A stretch of DNA of 64,000 nt. It comes from Bacteroides sp. (GTDB lineage Bacteria; Bacteroidota; Bacteroidia; Bacteroidales; P3). The stretch spans positions 62,001 through 126,000 of the forward strand of contig JAMPIH010000001.1 of assembly GCA_023662825.1 (NCBI GenBank). Reading direction: 5' to 3'. The notes beneath the pieces were generated by a model. It saw only the letters and a program-made list of their open reading frames with translations. It made no database searches and was not told the origin of the DNA. Positions within the stretch are counted from its first letter, which is position 1. Each line of letters opens with the position of its first letter. Shown piece by piece: positions 34,895 to 42,950 of this stretch. The translations under genes and the position numbers were made by a program.

Positions 34895-35224
34895 TTATTT
34901 GGATACACCGTAGAACAGTACCGTATAGGTGCCGGTGGCGCCGTAGGTATGAGAACACCATCTCGAATATCCTCCCGTTACCGTTTCCGATTGTCCGTCA
35001 CCCCATTCCACCTTATAGGTTGCCCCTTCTTCGCCACGAAAGGAGAATTCTTTGGAAGAAGACGTATTTTCTACTTTCCAAGTCATGCGGATTGTATCCG
35101 CCTGTGCGGCCTTGGGAGTGAGCACCGGTTGTTCGTTATCCAATACAAGGCTTTCGGTGGCCGAAAGCCACACGCCCGTCCCTACCAAAGACACGAGCAA
35201 GAGCACTATTCTTAACTTTTTCAT
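34895..35224 (-). CDS. exported single-PKD-like protein, probably truncated
   Basis: A 109-residue protein with signal peptide (MKKLRIVLLLVSLVGTGVWL) and one PKD-like unit (YKVEWGDGQSETV then HTYGATGTYTVLF). In related Bacteroidales surface proteins such a unit is followed by LDVSGC leucine-rich repeats and a sorting domain. Here it stops right after the PKD end (YGVSK), so it looks truncated. It lies 21 bp after the LRR gene on the same strand. Confidence 0.55.
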   Translation of the reverse strand: MKKLRIVLLLVSLVGTGVWLSATESLVLDNEQPVLTPKAAQADTIRMTWKVENTSSSKEFSFRGEEGATYKVEWGDGQSETVTGGYSRWCSHTYGATGTYTVLFYGVSK

Positions 35225-35245
35225 ATGCTGTTTCTTTTTAGATTT

Positions 35246-36553
35246 TTATCTTACCATTACCTTATAACTGTTCCTGCCTATCCTTACAATATACAGGCCG
35301 CCGTTCCGCACCGGGATGGCGGTGGCGTGGCCGTTGTAAATGCATTGGCCCGCCATATTGTACACCTGCACAGCGCCTTTGTCAGCGGACAGATGGATGA
35401 CGCGGTCCTGTGCCCATACGCGGAAATTGTCTTTGGTCTGTTCTTCGTTGCCCACATGGTTCGGGTCTTCCTCGAAGTTGGCCGTCAGCTCTATATCTTC
35501 CGTCACCGCAAAGGTGTGAACCGCCCCGGCGGCGAACTCCTTGCCGTCTTTCGTCCAGTTCACGAAACGGTAGCCCGATTTCGGAGTGGCGGTAACGGTG
35601 GCTTCCGAGCCTTCCTCGTACGTACCGTTTCCGGTAATCGAGGCCGTACCCCATTCCATGTTGTTGGACGCCACGCGAACCATGCGGTAGTTCTCGGTTT
35701 TCTCAAACACCGAAACACCCCAGGTAAAACTTACGGTTTTGCCCAAAAAAGAGTTCTCCAAAACCAACCGATAAGAAAGCGGCTCCTCGAATTGAAACAC
35801 GAACTCGTTTTCTGCCCAATAGCCGAAAGGCAACTCGTTGCCGTTCACATCCAACACCTTGTAAGTTGAAGTATTCTGGCCTAAAATCCACTCCGAAGAC
35901 AAATCAAAAGGCTGATTAACGGATAGGGGGACAGCATCAAACTGATTGGCATCAAACGAAGACCAAGATGGATGTTGACTATATACCTCATACAAGCGGG
36001 CAAGAGGTATCCTGTTTCCGTCGCAATTCAAATGCCTCAAGACCGTGCAACCACTCACATCCAAACTAGTCAGTTGATTGCTGTTGCAATATAAATACGT
36101 CAAGGCTGTGCAGCCACTCACGTCCAAACTCGTCAACTGATTGAAGTAACAAGTCAAATTCGTCAAGGCCGTGCAACCGCTTACGTCCAAAGCCGTCAAT
36201 CGATTGCTGTTGCAATCCAAATTCGTCAAAGCGGTACAGCCACTCACCTCCAGACTCGTCAACTGATTGTCGCCACAAGTCAAAGTCGTCAAGGCCGTGC
36301 AACCGCTTACGTCCAATCTCGTCAAGTAGTTGCTGAAGCAAGACAAACTCGTCAAGGCCGTGCAACCGCTCACGTCCAAAGCCGTCAATCGATTGTCGGA
36401 GCAAGACAAAGTCGTCAAGGCCGTACAGCCGCTAACGTCCAAGGACGTTACGCTTTCACTACTGCAATGGAACTCCAAAATCTGGGGGGCGTTGCTTTCG
36501 CTTTCCTGGGCCTGCAGGGGGAACAGGCTCAGGACGAGGGCCGCCAGGCCCAT
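35246..36553 (-). CDS. leucine-rich-repeat surface protein with T9SS sorting domain
   Basis: A 435-residue protein from the ATG at 36553. A hydrophobic segment (ALVLSLFPLQAQ) acts as a signal, then come seven BspA-like 21-residue repeats (consensus LDVSGCTALTxLxCxxNxLT) up to about residue 175. An InlB-B/List-Bact-type domain follows (GSEATVTATPKSGYRFVNWT), and a C-terminal type A sorting domain (VQVYNMAGQ, GLYIVRIG) predicts export by the type IX system. The positively charged start of the signal (MKK) is out of frame by one base because of an A7 run; with six As the frame would read MKKLWMGLAALVLSLF. Confidence 0.8.
   Translation of the reverse strand: MGLAALVLSLFPLQAQESESNAPQILEFHCSSESVTSLDVSGCTALTTLSCSDNRLTALDVSGCTALTSLSCFSNYLTRLDVSGCTALTTLTCGDNQLTSLEVSGCTALTNLDCNSNRLTALDVSGCTALTNLTCYFNQLTSLDVSGCTALTYLYCNSNQLTSLDVSGCTVLRHLNCDGNRIPLARLYEVYSQHPSWSSFDANQFDAVPLSVNQPFDLSSEWILGQNTSTYKVLDVNGNELPFGYWAENEFVFQFEEPLSYRLVLENSFLGKTVSFTWGVSVFEKTENYRMVRVASNNMEWGTASITGNGTYEEGSEATVTATPKSGYRFVNWTKDGKEFAAGAVHTFAVTEDIELTANFEEDPNHVGNEEQTKDNFRVWAQDRVIHLSADKGAVQVYNMAGQCIYNGHATAIPVRNGGLYIVRIGRNSYKVMVR
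36042..36446 (-). repeat. 63-bp tandem repeats coding LRR units
   Basis: About seven 63-bp units, each coding one 21-residue LDVSGC repeat, differ at only a few positions. Such arrays recombine easily and may vary in copy number. Confidence 0.85.
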
Positions 36554-36559
36554 CCATAG

Positions 36560-36566
36560 TTTTTTT
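36560..36566 (-). other. A7 homopolymer at the LRR gene start
   Basis: On the minus strand ATG is followed by seven As. Loss of one A would join this ATG in frame to the LRR signal peptide. This is a candidate phase-variable tract or assembly error. Confidence 0.5.
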
Positions 36567-36685
36567 CATTATCTTGTTGTTTTTCATTTTATTCACTTTA
36601 CATTACAGGGCCACGCGCCCGCATCAGACCGCTATAAATATAGTATAATTTAAATTTTGTCGATATATGAATATTTTTAGAACAA

Positions 36686-36810
36686 AAAGTAAAATTTATA
36701 TTATTATAATTTTCCAGCGAGCGGGATGCTGCCAACGCGCGTGGGAAACCCAAGGCCCATGCGCGAAGGCAAGGCTTCCGTGGAAATTATAATAATATAA
36801 ATTTTACTTT
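36686..36810. repeat. 125-bp nested inverted repeat (MITE-like or structured RNA)
   Basis: Outer arms of 31 and 30 bp (36686-36716 and 36781-36810) are inverted copies with a single one-base indel, very AT-rich. Between them a 64-base GC-rich core holds a second inverted repeat (arms GCCAACGCGCGTGGG and CCCATGCGCGAAGGC). It lies in the gene-free stretch 36570-37035. Confidence 0.75.
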
Positions 36811-37035
36811 GGGAATGTGCGGGTTGTCGAGGGGGTTTTCGGAGTTATCCGGGGAAAGCCATCCAAAACAAAAAAACGAAAGTTCGTAAATTTTCGGGAG
36901 TGTCGCCAGATAAATTTGCCTGAATTTAAATTTTATCGTAACTTGCAGGATAAACGAAAGAGATGGTGGCTGGCGATGTTATTCCTCAACACCATTCCAT
37001 TTAAAGTTTGACGCCCATAGGAAATAACGAGATAG

Positions 37036-37785
37036 AACATAAGTTTTCATATTTCAAATATTTACAAAGACAAGGAATTATCGAGGGCATCAACTGTCAA
37101 GGAATATTTGACAGTTCAAAAAGAGGGAGGCCGTAGGGTTCAACGAAAAACCAATTTCTATAATTTGGACGTTATCATTTCCGTAGGCTATCGTGTAAAG
37201 TCCGTCAGGGGTGTACAGTTTCGCCAATGGGCCAACAAGATTCTGAAGGAATACCTGCTTCGTGGATATAGTGTCAACCAACGGCTGTTGGCTATGGATG
37301 AAAAGATGGATCGCCGTTTCTTCGAGCATGACCGTAGATTGGATGAACTGTCGAATAAAGTCGATTTCTTTGTCCGCACATCGCTTCCTCCAGTAGAGGG
37401 CGTTTTCTTCAACGGTCAGATTTTCGATGCATACCTGTTTGTGAGTGATTTGGTGAAACGCGCCAAATCACGAATCATTCTCATTGACAATTATGTAGAT
37501 GAAACGGTACTTTCCTTGTTAGACAAAAGGAAATCCAATGTAGAGGCGCTTATTTATACTCGAACAATCTCAGGGCAATTTCAACTCGACATTGAAAAAC
37601 ATAACAGTCAATATCGACCAATCCTCGTGGAAAAAGCGACACAAATTCACGACAGGTTCCTTATTATAGACGATACGCTATATCACCTTGGAGCTTCGAT
37701 AAAAGACCTTGGCAAAAAACTTTTCGCTTTTTCAAAAATGGAGGCGAACCCTGAATTTATTCTTAAGAATATCACGATGGAATAA
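37036..37785 (+). pseudogene. 5'-truncated RhuM-family gene with PLD-like C-terminus
   Basis: In-frame similarity to RhuM starts at 37036 (NISFHISNIYKDKELS, then VKEYLTVQKEGG and TNFYNLDVIISVGYRVKS) but a TAG immediately precedes it, and the N-terminal sequence expected of RhuM (QAQMAELF type) is absent upstream. The C-terminal half has a phospholipase-D-like pattern (IILIDNYVDETVLSLL, IHDRFLIIDDTLYHLGASIKDLGKK). A TTG at 37108 could still start a shorter protein. RhuM genes are common in pathogenicity islands and restriction loci. Confidence 0.7.
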
Positions 37786-37846
37786 AATCGGTTCACCGGC
37801 AAAACAAAACGAGCCCGACCTAAGTTTCCTGTTTGGGAAACTTTTG

Positions 37847-37854
37847 TAACTTTG
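37847..37854 (+). promoter_or_regulatory. -7 element almost at the HTH-DUF3791 start
   Basis: TAACTTTG ends five bases before the ATG at 37860. Transcription would begin at or next to the ATG, implying a leaderless or nearly leaderless mRNA. Confidence 0.5.
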
Positions 37855-37859
37855 TACCT

Positions 37860-38330
37860 ATGAGGACAACTTTAAGCAATGTCGGACAATTGCTTGCCAC
37901 GGAGCGTAAGAGCAAGGGGCTGACGCAAACCGAGGTGGGTGCACGGATCGGGGTGCGCAAGGCCATGGTTTCGAAAATCGAAAACGGCGTGGTGGTCAAT
38001 GTGGATTCTATCGAAAAGATGGCGAACGCCCTGGGTATGGAACCGGTGGTTACGCTTCAACCCGCCAACAAGCCAGACAAGAACCTCGTGGAGTATGTAA
38101 TGACTGCCATTATCGAATTTGCCCGCCACCACAGCCTGTCGATACGGGAGGCCAGCAACTACCTTAACCGTTTCAAGGGCATCGACTTCCTCTCGGAGTT
38201 CTACGACGTGGAACACACTCTGTCGTTTAACGACTGCGTAAACGACCTGACCCGCATCTGCCTAAACAACGGAGGAGGAATCGAATTCTTCCATACGGAG
38301 GCAGCCGTTAAATTACTGAGAAAACGATGA
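37860..38330 (+). CDS. XRE helix-turn-helix protein with DUF3791-like C-terminus
   Basis: A 156-residue protein: an N-terminal XRE DNA-binding domain (LLATERKSKGLTQTEVGARIGVRKAMVSKIENG split over residues 9-41) and a C-terminal DUF3791-like domain (LVEYVMTAIIEFARHHSLS, ASNYLNRFKGIDFL, FYDVEHTLSFNDCVNDL). Such modules occur in putative toxin-antitoxin triads with DUF3990. The start at 37860 is chosen because it begins at the HTH family end and follows a -7 box. It overlaps the next small gene by four bases. Confidence 0.75.
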   Translation: MRTTLSNVGQLLATERKSKGLTQTEVGARIGVRKAMVSKIENGVVVNVDSIEKMANALGMEPVVTLQPANKPDKNLVEYVMTAIIEFARHHSLSIREASNYLNRFKGIDFLSEFYDVEHTLSFNDCVNDLTRICLNNGGGIEFFHTEAAVKLLRKR

Positions 38331-38551
38331 ACAAGAAAACCGCACAGTTCTTATTCGAGGGCATCTCGGCCGATGTGGTTCACTATCTGGTGGAACGAAA
38401 CGGTATGCCGTTGCAGGAAGCCATCGCCACATTCCATAATTCCGAGACCTTCGAAAAATTGGAAGACTTCGAAACCGGCCTGTATATCGAAAGCCCGGCC
38501 CACGTTTACGATATGCTCCTCTCCGAACTGAAACACGGACGCTTGCAGTAG
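38327..38551 (+). CDS. small DUF3791-like partner protein
   Basis: A 74-residue protein with no HTH (ISADVVHYLVERNGMPLQEA, ESPAHVYDMLLSELK). Its start overlaps the upstream stop (ATGA), the coupling seen in toxin-antitoxin pairs. I do not recognise a catalytic motif. The third gene of the usual triad (DUF3990, an ADP-ribosyltransferase-like toxin) is not here. Confidence 0.6.
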   Translation: MNKKTAQFLFEGISADVVHYLVERNGMPLQEAIATFHNSETFEKLEDFETGLYIESPAHVYDMLLSELKHGRLQ

Positions 38552-38554
38552 TCC

Positions 38555-39652
38555 CTACGCGATGGCGTCTTTCCTGGCTTTTTTCCGGCTCTTGTTGTAC
38601 AGTGGAAGGATGCAGAGGGAGGCCAGGCCGGCCAGGATGATGAGGGCCGTTTGGGTACCCCAGGCGATCCAGCCCGCCGTGTAGCCGATGGTCTTGGCCA
38701 CGCCGAACACCGACAGCGTTTCGGAAATGATAACCGGATACACGCCGATGCCGCCGGGGGTCACCATGATTCCGATCGTGCCCATCGCCAGCGCGATCAA
38801 GGCCAGCTCCAACGAACTGCCCGACAAAGCCTGCAGGCTGTGGAAGGCATAGTGCATCATCAGCAGGTAACACAGCCACAAGCCTATGGAATAGGCCACG
38901 AACAGCCAGGGTTTCTTAAGATGCCCCAAGGAGGTGAAGCCTTCGGAAAAACCGTTCACCAGATTGGCGATTTTCGCCATGAACCCGCCGGGTTTGAAAC
39001 GGGCGGCGTTTTTCTTGCAATACACCAACAACGCCCATACCCCTGCCGCCAACAGCACGATAAAGGCGATGCCTATCCAAAGCCCGCCGTGCCCGCCGCT
39101 TTCGGCCTGCCGGTTGAACAATCCGCGCACATAAGCGTTCAGGGCTTTATATTCCAAGAAAAAGGAGGCGGCAAAAATCAGCAGGAAGGTTATCATGTCG
39201 ATAACGCGCTCGCTCAGCACCGTGCCTAATGACTTCTGAACCGGCACCTTTTCGTAACGGTACAGGAAGGTGCAGCGCAATACCTCACCCAGGCGCGGTA
39301 CCGCCAGATTGGCGAAATAGGCCACCGAAACACTACAGAACGTGTTGATGAAACGTGGCTTGTAGCCCAAGGGTTCTATCAGGAGATTCCAGCGCAAGGA
39401 GCGTAAAACGGTGCTCAGAAGCCCGAAAACGGCAATCCAGAACACCATGATCCAACGGGCGCTCCGCAAAGAACCGCCTATCTCCGTCTTTTCTTCCGCA
39501 CTCAGGTTGTTCTGGAAAAGCCAGATGATGAAGACGCCGAAAGCGAAAAAGACACAGAATTTCAAGATCTGCTTTAAGATATTGGCACCCGAACGTTGTT
39601 TTTGAGTCGTTTCGGAGGCCGTCGTTTCCGGCTGGAGGGTATCGTGGTTCAT
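38555..39652 (-). CDS. lysylphosphatidylglycerol synthase TM-region/flippase-like protein (UPF0104)
   Basis: A 365-residue inner-membrane protein with about eight helices (for example WIMVFWIAVFGLLSTVLRSLRW and GGLWIGIAFIVLLAAGVWALLV) and the family's conserved PRLGEVLRC motif and a GGIGVYP stretch near the C-terminus. The family groups with the membrane part of MprF and is thought to flip or transfer lipid-linked substrates. It follows panD by 9 bp and probably shares its promoter. Confidence 0.85.
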   Translation of the reverse strand: MNHDTLQPETTASETTQKQRSGANILKQILKFCVFFAFGVFIIWLFQNNLSAEEKTEIGGSLRSARWIMVFWIAVFGLLSTVLRSLRWNLLIEPLGYKPRFINTFCSVSVAYFANLAVPRLGEVLRCTFLYRYEKVPVQKSLGTVLSERVIDMITFLLIFAASFFLEYKALNAYVRGLFNRQAESGGHGGLWIGIAFIVLLAAGVWALLVYCKKNAARFKPGGFMAKIANLVNGFSEGFTSLGHLKKPWLFVAYSIGLWLCYLLMMHYAFHSLQALSGSSLELALIALAMGTIGIMVTPGGIGVYPVIISETLSVFGVAKTIGYTAGWIAWGTQTALIILAGLASLCILPLYNKSRKKARKDAIA

Positions 39653-39661
39653 CGGCAGGGG

Positions 39662-40009
39662 CTATTTCACGACCTTGTTGTCTTCGGGAAAGATCACGGT
39701 GGGCTTATGCGTCCTGGCCTCTTCGGGGCTCATGGAGGCAAACGAGACGATAATCACCAGATCGCCCACCTGAACCTTGCGCGCCGCGGCTCCGTTGAGG
39801 CCGATCACGCCGCTGCCCCGCTTGCCCTTGATGACGTAGGTGTCGAGCCGTTCGCCGTTCATGATATCGTAGATATGGACCCGCTCGTATTCGCAGAGGT
39901 TGGCGGCATCCATCAAATCTTCGTCTATGGTGATGCTGCCCACATAATTAAGGTCGGCATACGTTACCTTGACGCGGTGTATCTTGGATTTCAGCACTTC
40001 AATTTCCAT
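39662..40009 (-). CDS. panD: aspartate 1-decarboxylase
   Basis: A 115-residue pro-enzyme making beta-alanine for pantothenate and CoA. The self-cleavage site is Gly24-Ser25 (YVGSITID), which gives the pyruvoyl cofactor. Tyr57-type (IYDIMNGER) and GAAARK motifs are also present. It has its own -7 element upstream and is followed by the flippase-like gene. Confidence 0.96.
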   Translation of the reverse strand: MEIEVLKSKIHRVKVTYADLNYVGSITIDEDLMDAANLCEYERVHIYDIMNGERLDTYVIKGKRGSGVIGLNGAAARKVQVGDLVIIVSFASMSPEEARTHKPTVIFPEDNKVVK

Positions 40010-40035
40010 GGTCTGACGGCATTAAAATTGGGCGA

Positions 40036-40043
40036 CAAAAGTA
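40036..40043 (-). promoter_or_regulatory. -7 element for panD
   Basis: The minus strand reads TACTTTTG, matching TAnnTTTG, 26 bases upstream of the panD ATG. Confidence 0.5.
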
Positions 40044-40054
40044 AAAAAAATACG

Positions 40055-40810
40055 TTACAGAACCTTATAAAACACGCCTGAATTGGCTTGCGCCGTGGGC
40101 ATGACGACGATGTCGTTAAGGCATACGTGGGCGGGCAGGTTCACGCAATAGGCCACCAGGTCGGCAATATCCTCGCCCTTAAGCGGGGTAAAGCCCTTAT
40201 AGACCTGTTCGGCCCGCCGGGTATCGCCGTGAAAGCGCACGGTGGAGAACTCGGTTTCGACCGCGCCGGGGCAGATCTGCGTAACCTTGATGTTGTAGGG
40301 AAGGCACTCCATGCGCATGGAGCGGCTCAGCGAATCGACCGCGTGCTTGGAGGCGCAATACACGTTGCCGTTCATATAGGTTTCCTTGCCGGCGATTGAA
40401 CCGAGATTGAACACGTGACCTTTCTTGCGGGCGACCATGCCGGGAAGCACGGTGCGGCTCACATACAGCAACCCCTTCACGTTGGTGTCTATCATGCGTT
40501 CCCAGTCGTCCACCAGGCCTTCCTGCAGGGGTTCAAGACCGGCGGCCAGCCCCGCGTTGTTTACCAGCACGTCGATATCTTTCCATGCTTCGGGCAGGTT
40601 GCCCAGATTCTGCTGCACGTCGGCAAGGTGGCGCACGTCGAACACCAGGGGAAGCACTTCGGTCTGCTTGGAGAGTTCGGCGCAGACGGCCTCCAGTTTC
40701 TCGCGGCGGCGTCCGGTAAGTATGAGCGCGTAGCCTTCGTTGGCCAGGCGGGCGGCAATGGCCTTGCCGATGCCCGAGGTGGCGCCCGTTATCAAAGCTA
40801 TCTTTTTCAT
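40055..40810 (-). CDS. short-chain dehydrogenase/reductase (YdfG-like)
   Basis: A 251-residue classical SDR. The cofactor motif is TGATSGIGKA (8-17), with NNAG near residue 90, a catalytic Ser in LGSIAG and the YCASK active-site Tyr/Lys. It matches the YdfG/serine 3-dehydrogenase-like group that reduces or oxidises 3-hydroxy acids. NADP preference is suggested by the TGRRREK basic cluster. It lies 22 bp after queE. Confidence 0.9.
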   Translation of the reverse strand: MKKIALITGATSGIGKAIAARLANEGYALILTGRRREKLEAVCAELSKQTEVLPLVFDVRHLADVQQNLGNLPEAWKDIDVLVNNAGLAAGLEPLQEGLVDDWERMIDTNVKGLLYVSRTVLPGMVARKKGHVFNLGSIAGKETYMNGNVYCASKHAVDSLSRSMRMECLPYNIKVTQICPGAVETEFSTVRFHGDTRRAEQVYKGFTPLKGEDIADLVAYCVNLPAHVCLNDIVVMPTAQANSGVFYKVL

Positions 40811-40832
40811 TTTCTTATTTTTTCGATTGAAT

Positions 40833-41432
40833 CTATTCCACGCCGATAAGCTTGTGCACCTGCAGGGAAAGCTTCCAGCGCGGATGCGCCTTGGCGTACT
40901 CGATGATTTGCGGAAGGATGTTTCTGTATTCGCCCCATTCGGGTTGCAGGAAACAGAGGCAGGAATCGGAAACCTGCGCCGCCTGCCGTTCGGCGAAACC
41001 GAAGTCGGAGGCCTGCCCTATCACCACCTTGAGTTCGGAGGCCGAGCGGTAATATTCGGGATGCACCGGAATATTCCTTTTTGGGGAAAGGCAAATCCAA
41101 TCCCATTGCCCCGACAGTTTCTCGCTGCCGGAGGTTTCCAGCCAGCGTTGCAGTCCCGCTTCCTTTACGGCATCACAAAGCGCCGACAGGTTATGCAAGG
41201 TCGGTTCGCCGCCCGTCACCACGCAGTTCCTGGCACCGCTTTGAGAAACTTTCCGCACCAGTTCCGTTATGGGAACCAACGGATAGCCCTCTATATCCCA
41301 GGATTGGGGCGTGTCGCAAAAGGCACACGCATTACGACAACCGGCCAGCCGCACGAAATAGGCGGGCCAGCCGGCATGTGCCCCCTCCCCTTGCAGGGAG
41401 TGGAATGTTTCTACAACGGGAAGCGAATCCAT
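40833..41432 (-). CDS. queE: 7-carboxy-7-deazaguanine synthase
   Basis: A 199-residue radical SAM enzyme of queuosine/7-deazaguanine synthesis, converting CPH4 to CDG. The cluster motif is CRNACAFC with Cys32, Cys36 and Cys39, preceded by HSLQGEGAHAGWPAYFVRL, the family's opening. VTGGEPTLH is the SAM-binding GGE motif. It begins 3 bp after the CoA-transferase subunit, so the two are co-transcribed even though their pathways differ. Confidence 0.93.
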   Translation of the reverse strand: MDSLPVVETFHSLQGEGAHAGWPAYFVRLAGCRNACAFCDTPQSWDIEGYPLVPITELVRKVSQSGARNCVVTGGEPTLHNLSALCDAVKEAGLQRWLETSGSEKLSGQWDWICLSPKRNIPVHPEYYRSASELKVVIGQASDFGFAERQAAQVSDSCLCFLQPEWGEYRNILPQIIEYAKAHPRWKLSLQVHKLIGVE

Positions 41433-41435
41433 GGC

Positions 41436-42092
41436 TCAGCACATGGGCTTCAAGTCGGGAGAGATGATCAGGGTGGCTTCGGTGGCCGCCTGAACGTCTT
41501 CGGGCTTGAACTCGGGATTGATTTCAATCAGCTCGATGCCCTTGGGGGTAACCTTCATCACGCCCATTTCGGTAACGATAAGGTTCACGCGACCTTTGGC
41601 CGTCAAGGGAAGGCTGCATTTCTTCAAAATCTTAGGATTTCCCTTGGCGGTGTGTTCCATGGCGAGGATCACGAGCTTGGCGCCGGTAAGGAGGTCCATC
41701 GCGCCGCCCATGCCGGGGGTCATCTTGCCGGGAATCATCCAGTTGGCCAGGTCGCCCTGTTCGTCCACCTGCATGGCGCCCAGCACGGTGGCGTCCACGT
41801 GGCCGCCGCGGATAATGCCGAAAGAGGTGGCACTGCTGAAGGTGCAGGAACCCACGGTGGGCGAGGTGAAGCCGCCGCCGGCATTGATGTATTCGGGGTC
41901 TTCCTGACCTTCGGCGGGGGTGGGCCCCATGCCGAGCAAGCCGTTTTCAGACTGCAAAATTACTTTTACGCCGGGAGCCAGATAGTTGGGAACCATCGTG
42001 GGCAACCCGATACCGAGGTTCACCACGTCGCCGTTCTTCAATTCCTTGGCCACACGCCGGGCGATCACTTCGCGAATTTGATTCTTATCCAT
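41436..42092 (-). CDS. atoA: acetoacetate/butyrate CoA-transferase, beta subunit
   Basis: A 218-residue class I CoA-transferase beta subunit, very like AtoA. The catalytic Glu49 lies in QSENGLLG, with VNLGIGLPTMV at the nucleotide end and PGMGGAMDL later. In lysine fermenters it moves CoA between acetoacetate and butyrate/acetate. The alpha subunit, normally adjacent, is absent from this window. A strong terminator lies between kamE and this gene, only 18 bases before its ATG. Confidence 0.93.
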   Translation of the reverse strand: MDKNQIREVIARRVAKELKNGDVVNLGIGLPTMVPNYLAPGVKVILQSENGLLGMGPTPAEGQEDPEYINAGGGFTSPTVGSCTFSSATSFGIIRGGHVDATVLGAMQVDEQGDLANWMIPGKMTPGMGGAMDLLTGAKLVILAMEHTAKGNPKILKKCSLPLTAKGRVNLIVTEMGVMKVTPKGIELIEINPEFKPEDVQAATEATLIISPDLKPMC

Positions 42093-42110
42093 TATTGCAA
42101 GATTTTAAGC

Positions 42111-42144
42111 AAAAAAAAGCCGACCTGCCTTCGGCAAATCGGCT
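42111..42144 (-). terminator. Rho-independent terminator between kamE and atoA
   Basis: On the minus strand a 12-bp stem (AGCCGATTTGCC with GGCAGGTCGGCT, two G-T pairs) and a GAA loop are followed by eight Ts. Confidence 0.85.
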
Positions 42145-42157
42145 GTGAATTTACAAA

Positions 42158-42949
42158 TTATTTCTTTCCCTTCCGGGCGGCGATTTCCTGGGCTAGGTAG
42201 GAGGCCACGTCGTCGGCGTAGGAGTTCATGCCGAAACCGGCGTCGAAACCCAGTTCCTTACCCAGTTCGTAGGTGATGCGCGGGCCGCCGCAGCATACAA
42301 TCAGTTTGCCGCGCAGGCCTTCGGCCTCCAGCATCTCGATCATCTCGGTCATGTTCTGGATATGCACGTCTTTCTGCGTTACCGTCTGCGATACCAGAAT
42401 GGCGTCCGCCTTGAGCTCGATGGCCTTGGCGATCAACTCTTCGTTGGGCACCTGGCTGCCGAGGTTGTAGGCATCGATCATCTCGTAGCGTTCCAAGCCG
42501 TAGTGGCCGGCGAAACCCTTCATGTTCATGATGGCGTCGATGCCCACCGTGTGCGCGTCGGTACCCGTGCTGGCACCCACCACCACAATCTTGCGGCCGA
42601 TATGTTCCTTGATGTAGGCGTCGGTTTCCTCCATGCTCATTACGGTCGATTCCACCTTGGGCACGTGAATGGAGGTGTAGTCCACCGTGTGCGTGCAGGC
42701 ACCGTAGACATTAAAGAACGTGAAACCCTCGGTAAGCTCGTGGTAATACACAATCTGCGGGTTCTCGAAACCCATCTTGCGCAAGAGCTGCTTTGCCGCC
42801 TCCACCGCCTCGTCGCCGCAGGGCACGGGCAGGGTAAAGCTAAGCTGTGTCTTGCCGTCGTTCATCGTGTCGCCATACGGCTTGATCTTCTTGGGGTCGT
42901 AAGTCTTGTCGATTTCTTCGTGTGAAGTCGAATATAATCCGCCGCTCAT
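42158..42949 (-). CDS. kamE: lysine 5,6-aminomutase, beta subunit
   Basis: A 263-residue B12- and PLP-binding subunit of D-lysine/beta-lysine 5,6-aminomutase. The cobalamin motif DAHTVG gives Asp131 and His133, and Lys144 (MNMKGF) lies at the PLP-lysine position known from the clostridial enzyme. The N-terminal 100 residues form the dimer/PLP region. It sits 1 bp after kamD, as a strict operon. The step moves an amino group in the lysine fermentation pathway to acetate and butyrate. Confidence 0.95.
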   Translation of the reverse strand: MSGGLYSTSHEEIDKTYDPKKIKPYGDTMNDGKTQLSFTLPVPCGDEAVEAAKQLLRKMGFENPQIVYYHELTEGFTFFNVYGACTHTVDYTSIHVPKVESTVMSMEETDAYIKEHIGRKIVVVGASTGTDAHTVGIDAIMNMKGFAGHYGLERYEMIDAYNLGSQVPNEELIAKAIELKADAILVSQTVTQKDVHIQNMTEMIEMLEAEGLRGKLIVCCGGPRITYELGKELGFDAGFGMNSYADDVASYLAQEIAARKGKK

Positions 42950-42950
42950 G

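Noticed and set aside
36686-36810. Integron attC site
   Set aside because: The palindrome lacks the RYYYAAC/GTTRRRY core sites and no integrase gene is nearby.
36817-37011. 64-codon plus-strand frame after the nested palindrome
   Set aside because: No similarity that I recognise, no ribosome-binding site and no partner gene.
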